The notes beneath the pieces were generated by a model that saw only the letters and a list, made by a program, of their open reading frames with translations, did not search any database and was not told the DNA's origin. The translations under genes were made by a program, and so were the position numbers. A stretch of 10,504 bases of DNA from a bacterium (GTDB lineage Bacteria > Patescibacteriota > Minisyncoccia > Moranbacterales > DUUL01): NCBI GenBank assembly GCA_030626045.1, contig DAOUPS010000024.1, forward strand, positions 1-10,504, given 5' to 3'. Position 1 is the first letter of the stretch, and each line of letters opens with the position of its first letter. Below, one piece after another: positions 1-6,841 of the stretch.

Positions 1-55
1 CGGTAATATCATTGTCGCTAGATCCTAAAGCACAAAACACTAGTTTATCAAAGCT

Positions 56-142
56 TGGTGCCGGAGAGAGGACTTGAACCTCCATGGGTTTACACCCACA
101 TGGCTCTGAACCATGCGTGTCTACCAGTTTCACCACTCCGGC
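56..142 (-). tRNA. tRNA-Leu, anticodon CAG
   Basis: Reading the minus strand, the RNA begins GCCGGAG and ends CTCCGGC followed by discriminator A and a genome-encoded CCA, so the acceptor stem pairs over all seven positions. The anticodon arm is CATGG, loop TTCAGAG, CCATG, which gives anticodon CAG for leucine CUG codons. A long variable arm (TGGGTGTAAACCCA) marks it as a class II tRNA, and the T loop is GGTTCAAGTCC. It lies downstream of the isomerase gene on the same strand, about 340 nt away. I see no clear promoter of its own, so it may be co-transcribed or use a weak promoter in the AT-rich sequence just upstream. Confidence 0.97.
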
Positions 143-480
143 TTTAGAGGAACTGTTTCCAAATACTTTTCTTGCTGCAAACCATAATTTCAGTTAAATC
201 CCCCAAAAATTTTTTCAGCTTAATTACGATCTATCTGCTCTGTCTACCGGACAGATAAATATTAAGCAAAACCAATCCTCAAAACTTATTTGAAGCCTGT
301 TTAAAAAACTTATCTTGAAATTTTGAAGCTTTGCCATGAAACGGTGTTCGGAAACAGTCTCTGGCGCTGGTAAGCGTTGACGGGCAGACCTGGTAACTCC
401 GCGTCGCAGGACATTAATAAGTATTCTACAAAGGTGTTATTACACAAATAGCACGCTAAACTACATAATAAATTGAAAGA
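143..480. other. intergenic region between isomerase gene and tRNA-Leu
   Basis: No convincing gene is present in these 338 nt. The region is AT-rich except for a GC-rich patch at about 360-411. A hairpin with a 6-bp stem (TCTGTC, loop TACCG, GACAGA) lies at 239-255. The 9-mer ACTGTTTCC near 152-160 returns inverted (GGAAACAGT) at 350-358. No hairpin followed by a T run on the minus strand is evident, so the end of the isomerase transcript is not located. A 34-codon minus-strand ORF (414 to 310) covers the GC-rich patch but has no support. Confidence 0.6.
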
Positions 481-1476
481 TTATTTTAACAGTTCTTTTA
501 GTTTTTCAACCATCTCTACAGACGTTGGGTCTTGTTTGTATTCATAAGCTAAGTAATAAGAAACCCAATCGCCAAGAATCATGGTCCAAATAAGCTGTTG
601 GATAAATGTTGTTCCTTTGATATCAACAATTGAAACATCAATTCCAAGATCTTGGTACAATTTTGCAGTTATTTCAACTCTCTTATTGTTTCTAGGATGG
701 TCGTATGGATCTTTGAGCATCACAACGTAGAATTTTCCTTGTGGACGGACAAAACCATTGATCTCGTTATGATCAAGCTCCGGAAAATAATTCCAAAAAG
801 CCGGTGTTTTCGAGTTCTCATTGATCTTTATTTTCCAGATCTTGGCAAGTACTTTCAGGCGGCACGATGCGTAAATGATAGCCGTTCTCCCTTTTATTTT
901 TTTGGCAAGTTTTTCTCCTTTAACCTCTAGTGATCTGTTGTTAAAAGGAGCTAATTGTTCAATAGTATCAGACAAACCAATTTTTGTCAAGACCTCATTC
1001 ATTGCTACAAAGGCATATGTAGCTGCGTAACGAGGCTGAAACGCTTCAAAATCAATTACATACTTAACGTGAGGAATATTATTTTTTTTAGCTATTATTT
1101 CAACATTTCCTCCTGCGGAAAACGCGACAATTGTTGCCTCAAGAGAAAGCGCTTCCTGAAAGCATGATAAAGTTTCTTCGGTATTTCCGGAATATGACGA
1201 GATAAAAATAAGAGAATCGGATGACGCGGCATTTGGCAGATTATAATTGCGTGAGATATAAATTGGAAGTGTAAATGGAGAATGTTTGTTATTAAGATAA
1301 CTGATGAGGATGTCGGCTGGAAGCGCAGATCCTCCCATTCCACAAATGATCAAATTTGAGTATTCTTTTTTTTCGAGCTTAATATCCTTAACGAACGATT
1401 TTCCAAGTTCCAATTGGTTCGGATATTCCAGAATAACTTGACGAAGATCATATTTGTCAAAATCATTATTATTCAT
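481..1476 (-). CDS. bifunctional phosphoglucose/phosphomannose isomerase
   Basis: This 331-residue cytoplasmic enzyme should interconvert glucose-6-P or mannose-6-P with fructose-6-P, linking glycolysis to mannose-containing glycan precursors. The SIS fold is visible: GMGGSA at residues 46-51 and SYSGNTEE at 94-101 form the sugar-phosphate binding sites. The C-terminal half has the bact-PGI_C type motif NENSK...PELDHNEI (219-239). E220 and H236 are 16 residues apart, as are the catalytic Glu and His known in the archaeal enzyme (E203 and H219 in Pyrobaculum, from memory). Length is typical of this family and well below classical PGI (about 550). The ATG at 1476 is the natural start and has no Shine-Dalgarno. 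It follows the solute-binding protein gene by 19 nt and is probably in the same operon. Confidence 0.9.
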   Translation of the reverse strand: MNNNDFDKYDLRQVILEYPNQLELGKSFVKDIKLEKKEYSNLIICGMGGSALPADILISYLNNKHSPFTLPIYISRNYNLPNAASSDSLIFISSYSGNTEETLSCFQEALSLEATIVAFSAGGNVEIIAKKNNIPHVKYVIDFEAFQPRYAATYAFVAMNEVLTKIGLSDTIEQLAPFNNRSLEVKGEKLAKKIKGRTAIIYASCRLKVLAKIWKIKINENSKTPAFWNYFPELDHNEINGFVRPQGKFYVVMLKDPYDHPRNNKRVEITAKLYQDLGIDVSIVDIKGTTFIQQLIWTMILGDWVSYYLAYEYKQDPTSVEMVEKLKELLK

Positions 1477-1495
1477 GCGTCTTGTTTAGCGTTTG

Positions 1496-3211
1496 TTATT
1501 TTTTAACGCGTATCGTTTTAATGTACCAATGCCGTATATTTGAGAAACGATACGCAGAATTTATGATCGCTGATGTGTCGATACCTTTAATTTTTGAATT
1601 AACGATGTAAATATAACTTGGACTATAAAGGAACACTGCCGGGGCATCTTCAAGTATCTTTTCTTCAAATTGCCGGAATTTGTCTTTTCGTTCGGTTAAA
1701 TCGCTGGTCTTTCTTGATTCTTCAAGGAGTTTATCAACGTCTTCATTATTATAAACTGCGATATTTCGACCAGGATCTTTTCTTCTGCTTGAATGCCAGA
1801 AATGGTACGGATCCGGATCATTGCCAAAATATTCTTGGCCGAAAAGAATGGATTGATACTCGCGAGGTTTTATAAAATTTTGTTGAATATCGGACAATTC
1901 CAAATTTGAAACATTTACAATAACACCTACTTTTTCCCATTGTGTTTTAATGATCTCAGCTGTTTGGACAAGTTCAGGATATTGCGTAGTGATAAGTGAA
2001 ATCTCAAGTTTTTGTCCATCTTTTTCACGAATTCCATCGTTATTTCTTTTCCAACCGCTCTCATCAAGCTTTTGTTCGGACTTCTCTGCATCAAAAGGAA
2101 AATGCTCTGCGCTTTTTGATGAATCAAATTCGCCGAACGAAGCGAGAATCGGGGAATAAACAGGCATGGCATATTTTGAAAAAACCTGCTCAATGATCTC
2201 GTCCCTGTTTATTGCCAGCTGTAAAGCTCTGCGGACATTGTTATCGGCGAATGGAACGGATCTGGTTTTGTTAAAAAATACAGCAAAGTACCGCGGTATT
2301 TTTATTGAGTGGATCAGTGTTCCTTTCTTTTGTTCAAATGTGTGAATATTCTCGTAAGAAATAACACTAAATCCGTTGATCTCTTTTTTATTATAAGCAT
2401 CGATCAAAGCTTGCTCATCGGAATAAAAGTTGAAGTTGATCTTTTCAAGAAATGGTTGTTCCCCGTGATAATCTTTGTTGGCAAGCAACTGATAGGAAAT
2501 TAAATTATCCTCTTCATCTTGTTCATAATGGGAAAAAACAAATGAACCGGAGCCGACAGGCTTGAGGTTAAACTCACACAGAAGAAAATTTTCTACCGGC
2601 ACTTTCTCAAAGATATGTTTAGGAAGAATTCCAAAAGTGGCTTTATTCAAGAAAGGAGAATAAGGATCGGGGATTGAGAAAGATATTGTATGATCGTCGA
2701 TTACGTTTATACTTATGTCTTGCCAGTCTCCACGGAGCGTACTTTTATACGTCTTATCCTGAATGAGTTTAACGGTAAACTCGATATCTTTGGTGCTTAG
2801 CTCGGTTTTATCATGCCATTGTACGCCTTGTTTGATATAAAACGTATATGTTTTGCCGTCATCGGAAAGTTCATATCTGTCGGCAATGTCATTTACAAGA
2901 TTACCGTTATTATCATAAGTAAGCAACGATGAGAACAAGAGCTTGCACAATGCCGCATCTGCTTCATTTAATTTAGCCAGAATAGGATTAACATATAGTG
3001 GCTGTCCAACTATTCCCTCGGTGTACTCACCTCCAATATGCGGGCATTTTCTTGTGGAAGAAATATAATAATTAATAGTCCATACAACAAGTGAGCCAAT
3101 AAACAGAATAATGGCTAAATACAGGATCACTTTTTCTTTTTTTGATAAAATTGAACTAAAACGTTTAAATTGAGAAGACGAAGGGAAAGAAAAACGTAGT
3201 TGTCGTGACAT
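1496..3211 (-). CDS. family 5 extracellular solute-binding protein, membrane anchored
   Basis: The protein matches the SBP_bac_5 (oligopeptide/nickel-type) binding proteins of ABC importers. After a basic cytoplasmic tail, one hydrophobic helix at about residues 28-50 anchors it; no lipobox precedes the helix end. The family's N-terminal signature follows (DDGKTYTFYIKQGVQWHD), then the middle-domain block PFADNNVRRALQLAINRDE. At about 570 residues it is full length. The start is TTG-ATG; I chose ATG at 3211, with TTG at 3214 as alternative. No Shine-Dalgarno is visible, and the upstream gap holds a hairpin-rich repeat cluster. No permease or ATPase gene is nearby, so the partner transporter is elsewhere or the protein acts as a surface binder. 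Ligand could be peptide or another solute; the sequence does not say. Confidence 0.88.
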   Translation of the reverse strand: MSRQLRFSFPSSSQFKRFSSILSKKEKVILYLAIILFIGSLVVWTINYYISSTRKCPHIGGEYTEGIVGQPLYVNPILAKLNEADAALCKLLFSSLLTYDNNGNLVNDIADRYELSDDGKTYTFYIKQGVQWHDKTELSTKDIEFTVKLIQDKTYKSTLRGDWQDISINVIDDHTISFSIPDPYSPFLNKATFGILPKHIFEKVPVENFLLCEFNLKPVGSGSFVFSHYEQDEEDNLISYQLLANKDYHGEQPFLEKINFNFYSDEQALIDAYNKKEINGFSVISYENIHTFEQKKGTLIHSIKIPRYFAVFFNKTRSVPFADNNVRRALQLAINRDEIIEQVFSKYAMPVYSPILASFGEFDSSKSAEHFPFDAEKSEQKLDESGWKRNNDGIREKDGQKLEISLITTQYPELVQTAEIIKTQWEKVGVIVNVSNLELSDIQQNFIKPREYQSILFGQEYFGNDPDPYHFWHSSRRKDPGRNIAVYNNEDVDKLLEESRKTSDLTERKDKFRQFEEKILEDAPAVFLYSPSYIYIVNSKIKGIDTSAIINSAYRFSNIRHWYIKTIRVKK

Positions 3212-3240
3212 CAAAGTTTATTATGCGTTATTACAGGATT

Positions 3241-3281
3241 GTCTCCAGACTAGCCCTGTCGCTCGCGAGCAACGTGGCTAG
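3241..3281. repeat. nested palindrome, secG to solute-binding protein gap
   Basis: The left end GTCTCCAGAC is itself a small palindrome. CTAGCC at 3250-3255 pairs with GGCTAG at 3276-3281, enclosing the perfect 10-bp palindrome GCTCGCGAGC (3261-3270) across a symmetric 5x5 internal loop. It is much richer in GC than the flanking genes. No T run follows on the minus strand, so it does not look like a standard intrinsic terminator. A dispersed intergenic repeat or an mRNA stabilising structure is more likely. Confidence 0.6.
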
Positions 3282-3308
3282 CTTCGTCGGCAAAGATTAA
3301 CAATTTTT

Positions 3309-3358
3309 GGCGGCACTTGTCTGCCGCCTGTCTGCCGATGAGGCAGGATGAGGCAGGG
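3309..3358. repeat. short tandem and inverted repeat cluster
   Basis: GGCGGCA at 3309-3315 pairs with TGCCGCC at 3322-3328 across a 6-nt loop. TGTCTGCCG occurs twice (3318-3326 and 3329-3337) and GATGAGGCAGG twice (3337-3347 and 3347-3357). CTGCC and GGCAG copies can pair in several registers, for example 3332-3336 with 3342-3346. It lies just downstream of secG on the minus strand and resembles the CTGCC/GGCAG repeats found between genes in many CPR genomes (from memory). Confidence 0.6.
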
Positions 3359-3389
3359 AGTTAGTTCGGCAACAGTCCCATTTTCTTTT

Positions 3390-3617
3390 CTAGATACGTG
3401 AAGACATAGCGAGTGTTGCAAGAGCGTTGATAACAAAGAGTGTTCCAAGGACAATAGAAGCAAAATACAAGAATTTTTCAATTCCGCGTTTTGTGTAAAA
3501 CCCGCTCATATCGCCTCCAAATGCTGTCGAAAGACCAGATCCGCGGTTTTGAAGAAGGATTGAAATTGTGAGAAACACAGAGAGTATGACTTGAATATAT
3601 GATAATGTTGTTTCCAT
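3390..3617 (-). CDS. secG: preprotein translocase subunit SecG
   Basis: SecG is the small accessory subunit of the SecYEG protein-export channel and helps SecA-driven translocation. The 75-residue product has the expected two membrane helices (about 5-23 and 48-68). The conserved cytoplasmic loop LLQNRGSGLSTAFGG (21-35) between them is the family hallmark. Length fits a minimal SecG. The ATG at 3617 directly follows the TGA of the upstream membrane-protein gene (stop 3618-3620), so translation is very probably coupled. No Shine-Dalgarno of its own is evident. The stop is TAG at 3390-3392, followed by the repeat cluster. Confidence 0.93.
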   Translation of the reverse strand: METTLSYIQVILSVFLTISILLQNRGSGLSTAFGGDMSGFYTKRGIEKFLYFASIVLGTLFVINALATLAMSSRI

Positions 3618-3977
3618 TCAATTGTCTTTATTTGTGAGTATTGCAATAAAATAATTCACGATGCTGATAATTATAACGCCCCATAAAGCAGACAAGAACC
3701 CGCTAATTTCGAAAAAATCAAACGCCCAGGCAACAAACAACAACATCATCACATTGATGATTACAGTAAATAAACCCAATGTCAAGATAACAAGCGGCAG
3801 TGAAAGAATCTTGACAATTGGTCTGATAAATGCGTTCGCAAAACCTAAGAGAGCCCCCGCTTTTAATAGATTGACAAGAGTGGCTTCAATGTGGATACCT
3901 GGAATAAATTTTGCCGCAACATAAATCGCAAGCGCATTACTGATGATCAATGCCACTATTCGAAAAAGTAAGCTCAT
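3618..3977 (-). CDS. four-helix membrane protein, phage holin IV/YvlD-like family
   Basis: The 119-residue protein consists almost entirely of about four membrane helices (roughly 5-25, 35-55, 57-85, 95-115). The block LGFANAFIRPIVKILSLPL followed by a hydrophobic run is characteristic of PF04020, labelled mycobacterial four-helix phage holin although most members are ordinary bacterial membrane proteins of unknown role. Nothing else here suggests a prophage, so the holin name should not be read as lytic function. It is the first gene behind the promoter at 4000-4028, with a leader of about 16 nt and no Shine-Dalgarno. Its TGA touches the secG ATG. Confidence 0.88.
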   Translation of the reverse strand: MSLLFRIVALIISNALAIYVAAKFIPGIHIEATLVNLLKAGALLGFANAFIRPIVKILSLPLVILTLGLFTVIINVMMLLFVAWAFDFFEISGFLSALWGVIIISIVNYFIAILTNKDN

Positions 3978-3999
3978 ATTGCTTTTTTACAATATTTAA

Positions 4000-4028
4000 A
4001 TGATATCAAAATCACTAAGTGTAGTCAA
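4000..4028 (-). promoter_or_regulatory. sigma70-type promoter for the minus-strand operon
   Basis: On the minus strand, TTGACT (4023-4028) is followed by exactly 17 nt and TATCAT (4000-4005). Transcription should start near 3993, about 16 nt before the ATG at 3977. This is the best promoter match in the window and probably drives the membrane protein, secG and possibly the genes beyond. Confidence 0.75.
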
Positions 4029-4118
4029 TAAAATATTAGTTGGTATTCTCATCAAGACCTAGCCGGTATCAGAATTAAGAAAAAAGAAAAAGTAGAAGGA
4101 AAGGCACTATTTCTTCAA

Positions 4119-4147
4119 TTGTAAAAGTTTCGCAGCTGATGTAAAAT
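4119..4147 (+). promoter_or_regulatory. sigma70-type promoter for the plus-strand operon
   Basis: TTGTAA (4119-4124), a 17-nt spacer and TAAAAT (4142-4147). Transcription would start near 4154, about 20 nt before the ATG at 4175. It is divergent from the promoter at 4000-4028 with about 90 nt between the two -35 boxes. Confidence 0.6.
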
Positions 4148-4174
4148 AAGAGAAGAAACAACAAAATTTATCTT

Positions 4175-4687
4175 ATGGAGATACTTGAATTTTTGGAGAA
4201 AATGAATGATGCGCTCGAAAGATCCTTTGCTTTTCGAGCATTTAAAGCCGTGCTGGCATTCTATCTGGTCATTATGACGATAACAATTGTTATTGCAATT
4301 CATCGTCTCGTAAAGTCTGGTTATTTTGTTACGCTTCAAACGGGGCAAGGAATGCCATCAACCAAAGGAAAGATGCAAATGAGATGGGAAGAAACAAGGG
4401 AACGATTGGAAGGCCAGAATCCCAATGAATGGAAAGCCGCGATTCTTGAAATTGCACACATGCTTAATGAAGTGTTAGGGATAATTGGATATGAAGGAGT
4501 ATTATTAGGCGATAAACTCGATAATATGCTGCCGTCTCAACTTGATAATCTTGAGGAGGTTAAGGAGGCGAATAAGGTAAAAAATAGAATTGTGAACAAC
4601 GAAGAATTTGTAATTTCTCAAGAAGACGCTAAAAAGACAGTTGAAACCTTTGCTAAAGCGCTCAGATTCTTGGATGCGATAAGTTGA
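4175..4687 (+). CDS. one-helix membrane protein with degenerate HEPN-like tail
   Basis: The 170-residue protein has a short cytoplasmic amphipathic N-terminus, one membrane helix at about 24-45, and a helical soluble domain (about 65-170). That domain resembles a family I know from CPR genomes in which a block like EAHKVRNRIAHE precedes a final helix pair; it recalls the R-x4-H motif of HEPN nucleases. Here the block reads EANKVKNRIVNNEEF (131-145), so both histidines are Asn and the arginine is Lys. If the relationship is right, this copy has lost catalytic residues and would be structural. It is the first gene after the promoter at 4119-4147 and precedes the GH1 gene by 28 nt. True function is unknown. 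Confidence 0.8.
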   Translation: MEILEFLEKMNDALERSFAFRAFKAVLAFYLVIMTITIVIAIHRLVKSGYFVTLQTGQGMPSTKGKMQMRWEETRERLEGQNPNEWKAAILEIAHMLNEVLGIIGYEGVLLGDKLDNMLPSQLDNLEEVKEANKVKNRIVNNEEFVISQEDAKKTVETFAKALRFLDAIS

Positions 4688-4715
4688 TCATAATTGAACT
4701 GCTTATTATTTCTAT

Positions 4716-5918
4716 ATGTCAAATAAGAAAAATTTTCCGGACAATTTTCTTTGGGGGGTGGGTTATTCTTCTCATCAAGTAGAGGGGAATAATTCTAACA
4801 ATGACTGGTGGGAATGGGAGCAAGAAGGAAAGACCAAGGAAAGATCCGGCTGGGCCTGTGACAGTTGGAATAGGTATCCGGTTGACCACAGACTGGCGCA
4901 AGAGCTGGGATGCAATGCTTTCCGTTTGTCATTGGAATGGTCGCGAATTGAGCCGAAAGAGGGGAAATTTTCCGAGGAAGCAATCGAACACTATAGAAAG
5001 GTCTTGCGGGATGTCAAAGACAAGAACATGAAATGTGTCGTGACGTTATGGCATTGGACTTTACCGCTCTGGTTTTCTCACCGGTACGGTTGGCACAAAA
5101 AAGAGTCTGTAAAATATTTTACCCGTTATTGCAAAAAAGTCATTGAAGAGCTAGGAGATGAAATTGATCTGCTGATTACGCTTAATGAACCTCGACTGCC
5201 TTTGAACAGAGGATATATCATTGGCGAATTTCCTCCAGGCAAGCGGAATCCGTATTGGTTTTTTAAAGCAAGAAAAAATATGGTCCAAGCACATATTAAA
5301 TGCTACGAACTTTCAAAGAAAATTAACCGGAATATTTCTATTGGACTCACGCAATATTGCAATGACTTTAATTTTGTTGGGCGATGCAAACCGATTAAAG
5401 TATTAACTGAGAAAATTGAAGATTTTTACAATTGGTATTTTTTTACTCAAATCGGTGAAGCACAAGATTTTATAGGAATTAATTATTACTATGGATATGA
5501 CTATAAAATTACCTGGAAGTATCCGTTTTTCGAAAGAGTTGTAAAAAACGATGAAATGCGAAATAACATGGATTGGGAATTTTCTCCGAAAGGAATTTAT
5601 GAGCTTGTTATGGACGCATGGCGCAAATATAAGAAACCGATCTATATTTTTGAAAATGGCGCAGCGGATGCTGAAGACAGAATTCGCTCACAATATATTA
5701 ACGGACACTTAAAATATCTTCACAAAGCAATTAAAAACGGCGCGGACGCGCGCGGGTATTTTCATTGGTCATTGATCGATAATTTTGAATGGCTGGAAGG
5801 ATTTTGGCCGCGTTTTGGTTTGTGCGAAATGAATTATGAAACCATGGAGCGCAAGCCCCGCCAGTCGTATTATTTCTATCAGCGTATTATAAAACATAAT
5901 TCGCTTGATACCGAATAA
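4716..5918 (+). CDS. GH1 family beta-glycosidase
   Basis: A retaining glycosidase of family GH1 (beta-glucosidase/galactosidase type) with a TIM-barrel fold. The N-terminal signature FLWGVGYSSHQVEG (11-24) includes the sugar-binding Q21; H113 lies in LWHWTLP. Acid/base E158 is in TLNEP, and nucleophile E313 is in IFENGAAD. W351, E358 and W359 in the HWSLIDNFEW block would hold the glucose or galactose unit. There is no signal peptide, so it should act in the cytoplasm on imported or internal glycosides. At 400 residues it is shorter than usual (440-490), with a gap after about residue 220. The residue before the nucleophile is Phe instead of the usual Thr. Aglycone and sugar preference cannot be read from sequence. 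Confidence 0.93.
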   Translation: MSNKKNFPDNFLWGVGYSSHQVEGNNSNNDWWEWEQEGKTKERSGWACDSWNRYPVDHRLAQELGCNAFRLSLEWSRIEPKEGKFSEEAIEHYRKVLRDVKDKNMKCVVTLWHWTLPLWFSHRYGWHKKESVKYFTRYCKKVIEELGDEIDLLITLNEPRLPLNRGYIIGEFPPGKRNPYWFFKARKNMVQAHIKCYELSKKINRNISIGLTQYCNDFNFVGRCKPIKVLTEKIEDFYNWYFFTQIGEAQDFIGINYYYGYDYKITWKYPFFERVVKNDEMRNNMDWEFSPKGIYELVMDAWRKYKKPIYIFENGAADAEDRIRSQYINGHLKYLHKAIKNGADARGYFHWSLIDNFEWLEGFWPRFGLCEMNYETMERKPRQSYYFYQRIIKHNSLDTE

Positions 5919-5934
5919 CTAAAACAAAAACTTG

Positions 5935-6837
5935 ATGTGTTGGCTATCTCTTGCTATTTTTGCGTATTTTCTACTTGCCTTTGAGTCAGTGGCAAACAAA
6001 GTTCTTATTACTGGAAAAATAAAAAGTTGGCAGCGATATCTTTTCTATGTGAGTTTCTTATCGCTGTTCAGTTTATTGCTTGCTCCATTTGGTTTAACTT
6101 GGCCCGGACTTGGCGCATTTTTAACCTCATTTTTTGCCGGAGTGGTTTTTTTCGGCTATCTTGGCTTTTTGTTTTCTGCATTAAGCCACAGCACAGCGTC
6201 ACGAGTTTTTGTTTTAACAGGTGCGGTTTCGGCTATTGTGACACTGCTATTATCGAGTCTTTTCCTTGGTGATACGTTCAATGCCGCAAAAATATTTGGT
6301 ATTTTCATGCTTGTTTTCGGCGGTTTCTTTATTTCCTTTAAGTTTTATAAAAAGCGTTTTTTTAGCAGTTATAAAAAAGTAATTCTTGCGGGGATATTGT
6401 ACGCGGTGGCGCTGGTTGTCTTAAAGCATTCTTTTGACAGCCAAAATTTTGTCAGTGGCTATATTTATAGCAGACTTGGAATTGTTGCTATGGCAGGATT
6501 ATCAATGACTATTCCGTCGTTCAGAAGAAAAGCATTTCCTCTTTTCAGAGCAGGAAAGCGATCAGATGATGTATCGCAGTTTGCTCTGGTAGCCGCCGTG
6601 AAATCACTAGCGGGAGTGGCCACCGCACTGCTAAATTATGCAATTGCGATCGGAAGCGTCGCGATCATAAGCGCGCTAGTATCTGTGCAATATTTATTTG
6701 TGTTTGTACTCTCAATAATCTTTGGATTTTTATTTCAAGATATGTTGCGGGAGAATATGAACAGAACTAATGTTCTAACTAAGGCGCTAGGCGTTGTTTT
6801 GATAGTTGCCGGTATTTTTTTAATAATGATCAAATAA
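5935..6837 (+). CDS. EamA/DMT family transporter
   Basis: The 300-residue protein has about ten membrane helices arranged as two EamA repeats, as usual for drug/metabolite transporters. The first repeat ends with FLGDTFNAAKIFGIFMLVFGG (about 111-131), the second with a block around ALVSVQYLFVFVLSIIFGF and a final helix at the C-terminus. These carriers export or exchange small molecules such as amino acids, nucleotide sugars or drugs. Lying between two glycoside hydrolases, it could move a sugar or glycan precursor, but this is inference. ATG at 5935 is preferred over the adjacent TTG at 5932; no Shine-Dalgarno. It follows the GH1 stop by 16 nt and precedes the next gene by 4 nt. Confidence 0.88.
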   Translation: MCWLSLAIFAYFLLAFESVANKVLITGKIKSWQRYLFYVSFLSLFSLLLAPFGLTWPGLGAFLTSFFAGVVFFGYLGFLFSALSHSTASRVFVLTGAVSAIVTLLLSSLFLGDTFNAAKIFGIFMLVFGGFFISFKFYKKRFFSSYKKVILAGILYAVALVVLKHSFDSQNFVSGYIYSRLGIVAMAGLSMTIPSFRRKAFPLFRAGKRSDDVSQFALVAAVKSLAGVATALLNYAIAIGSVAIISALVSVQYLFVFVLSIIFGFLFQDMLRENMNRTNVLTKALGVVLIVAGIFLIMIK

Positions 6838-6841
6838 TCAA

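Noticed and set aside
1..54. Open minus-strand frame reading SFDKLVFCALGSSDND off the left edge
   Set aside because: Only about 18 codons, begins inside the tRNA 3' end and has no clear start; too short to support a gene.
364..372. Inverted match of GCGCTGGTA to TACCAGCGC at 9432-9440 as element ends
   Set aside because: A 9-base match within 10 kb is expected by chance, and neither flank extends it.
310..414. 34-residue minus-strand ORF in the gap before tRNA-Leu
   Set aside because: No ribosome site, no recognisable motif, and it only reflects the GC-rich patch.
3618..3977. Phage holin and hence a prophage
   Set aside because: PF04020 members are mostly chromosomal membrane proteins; there are no other phage genes and the gene is coupled to secG.
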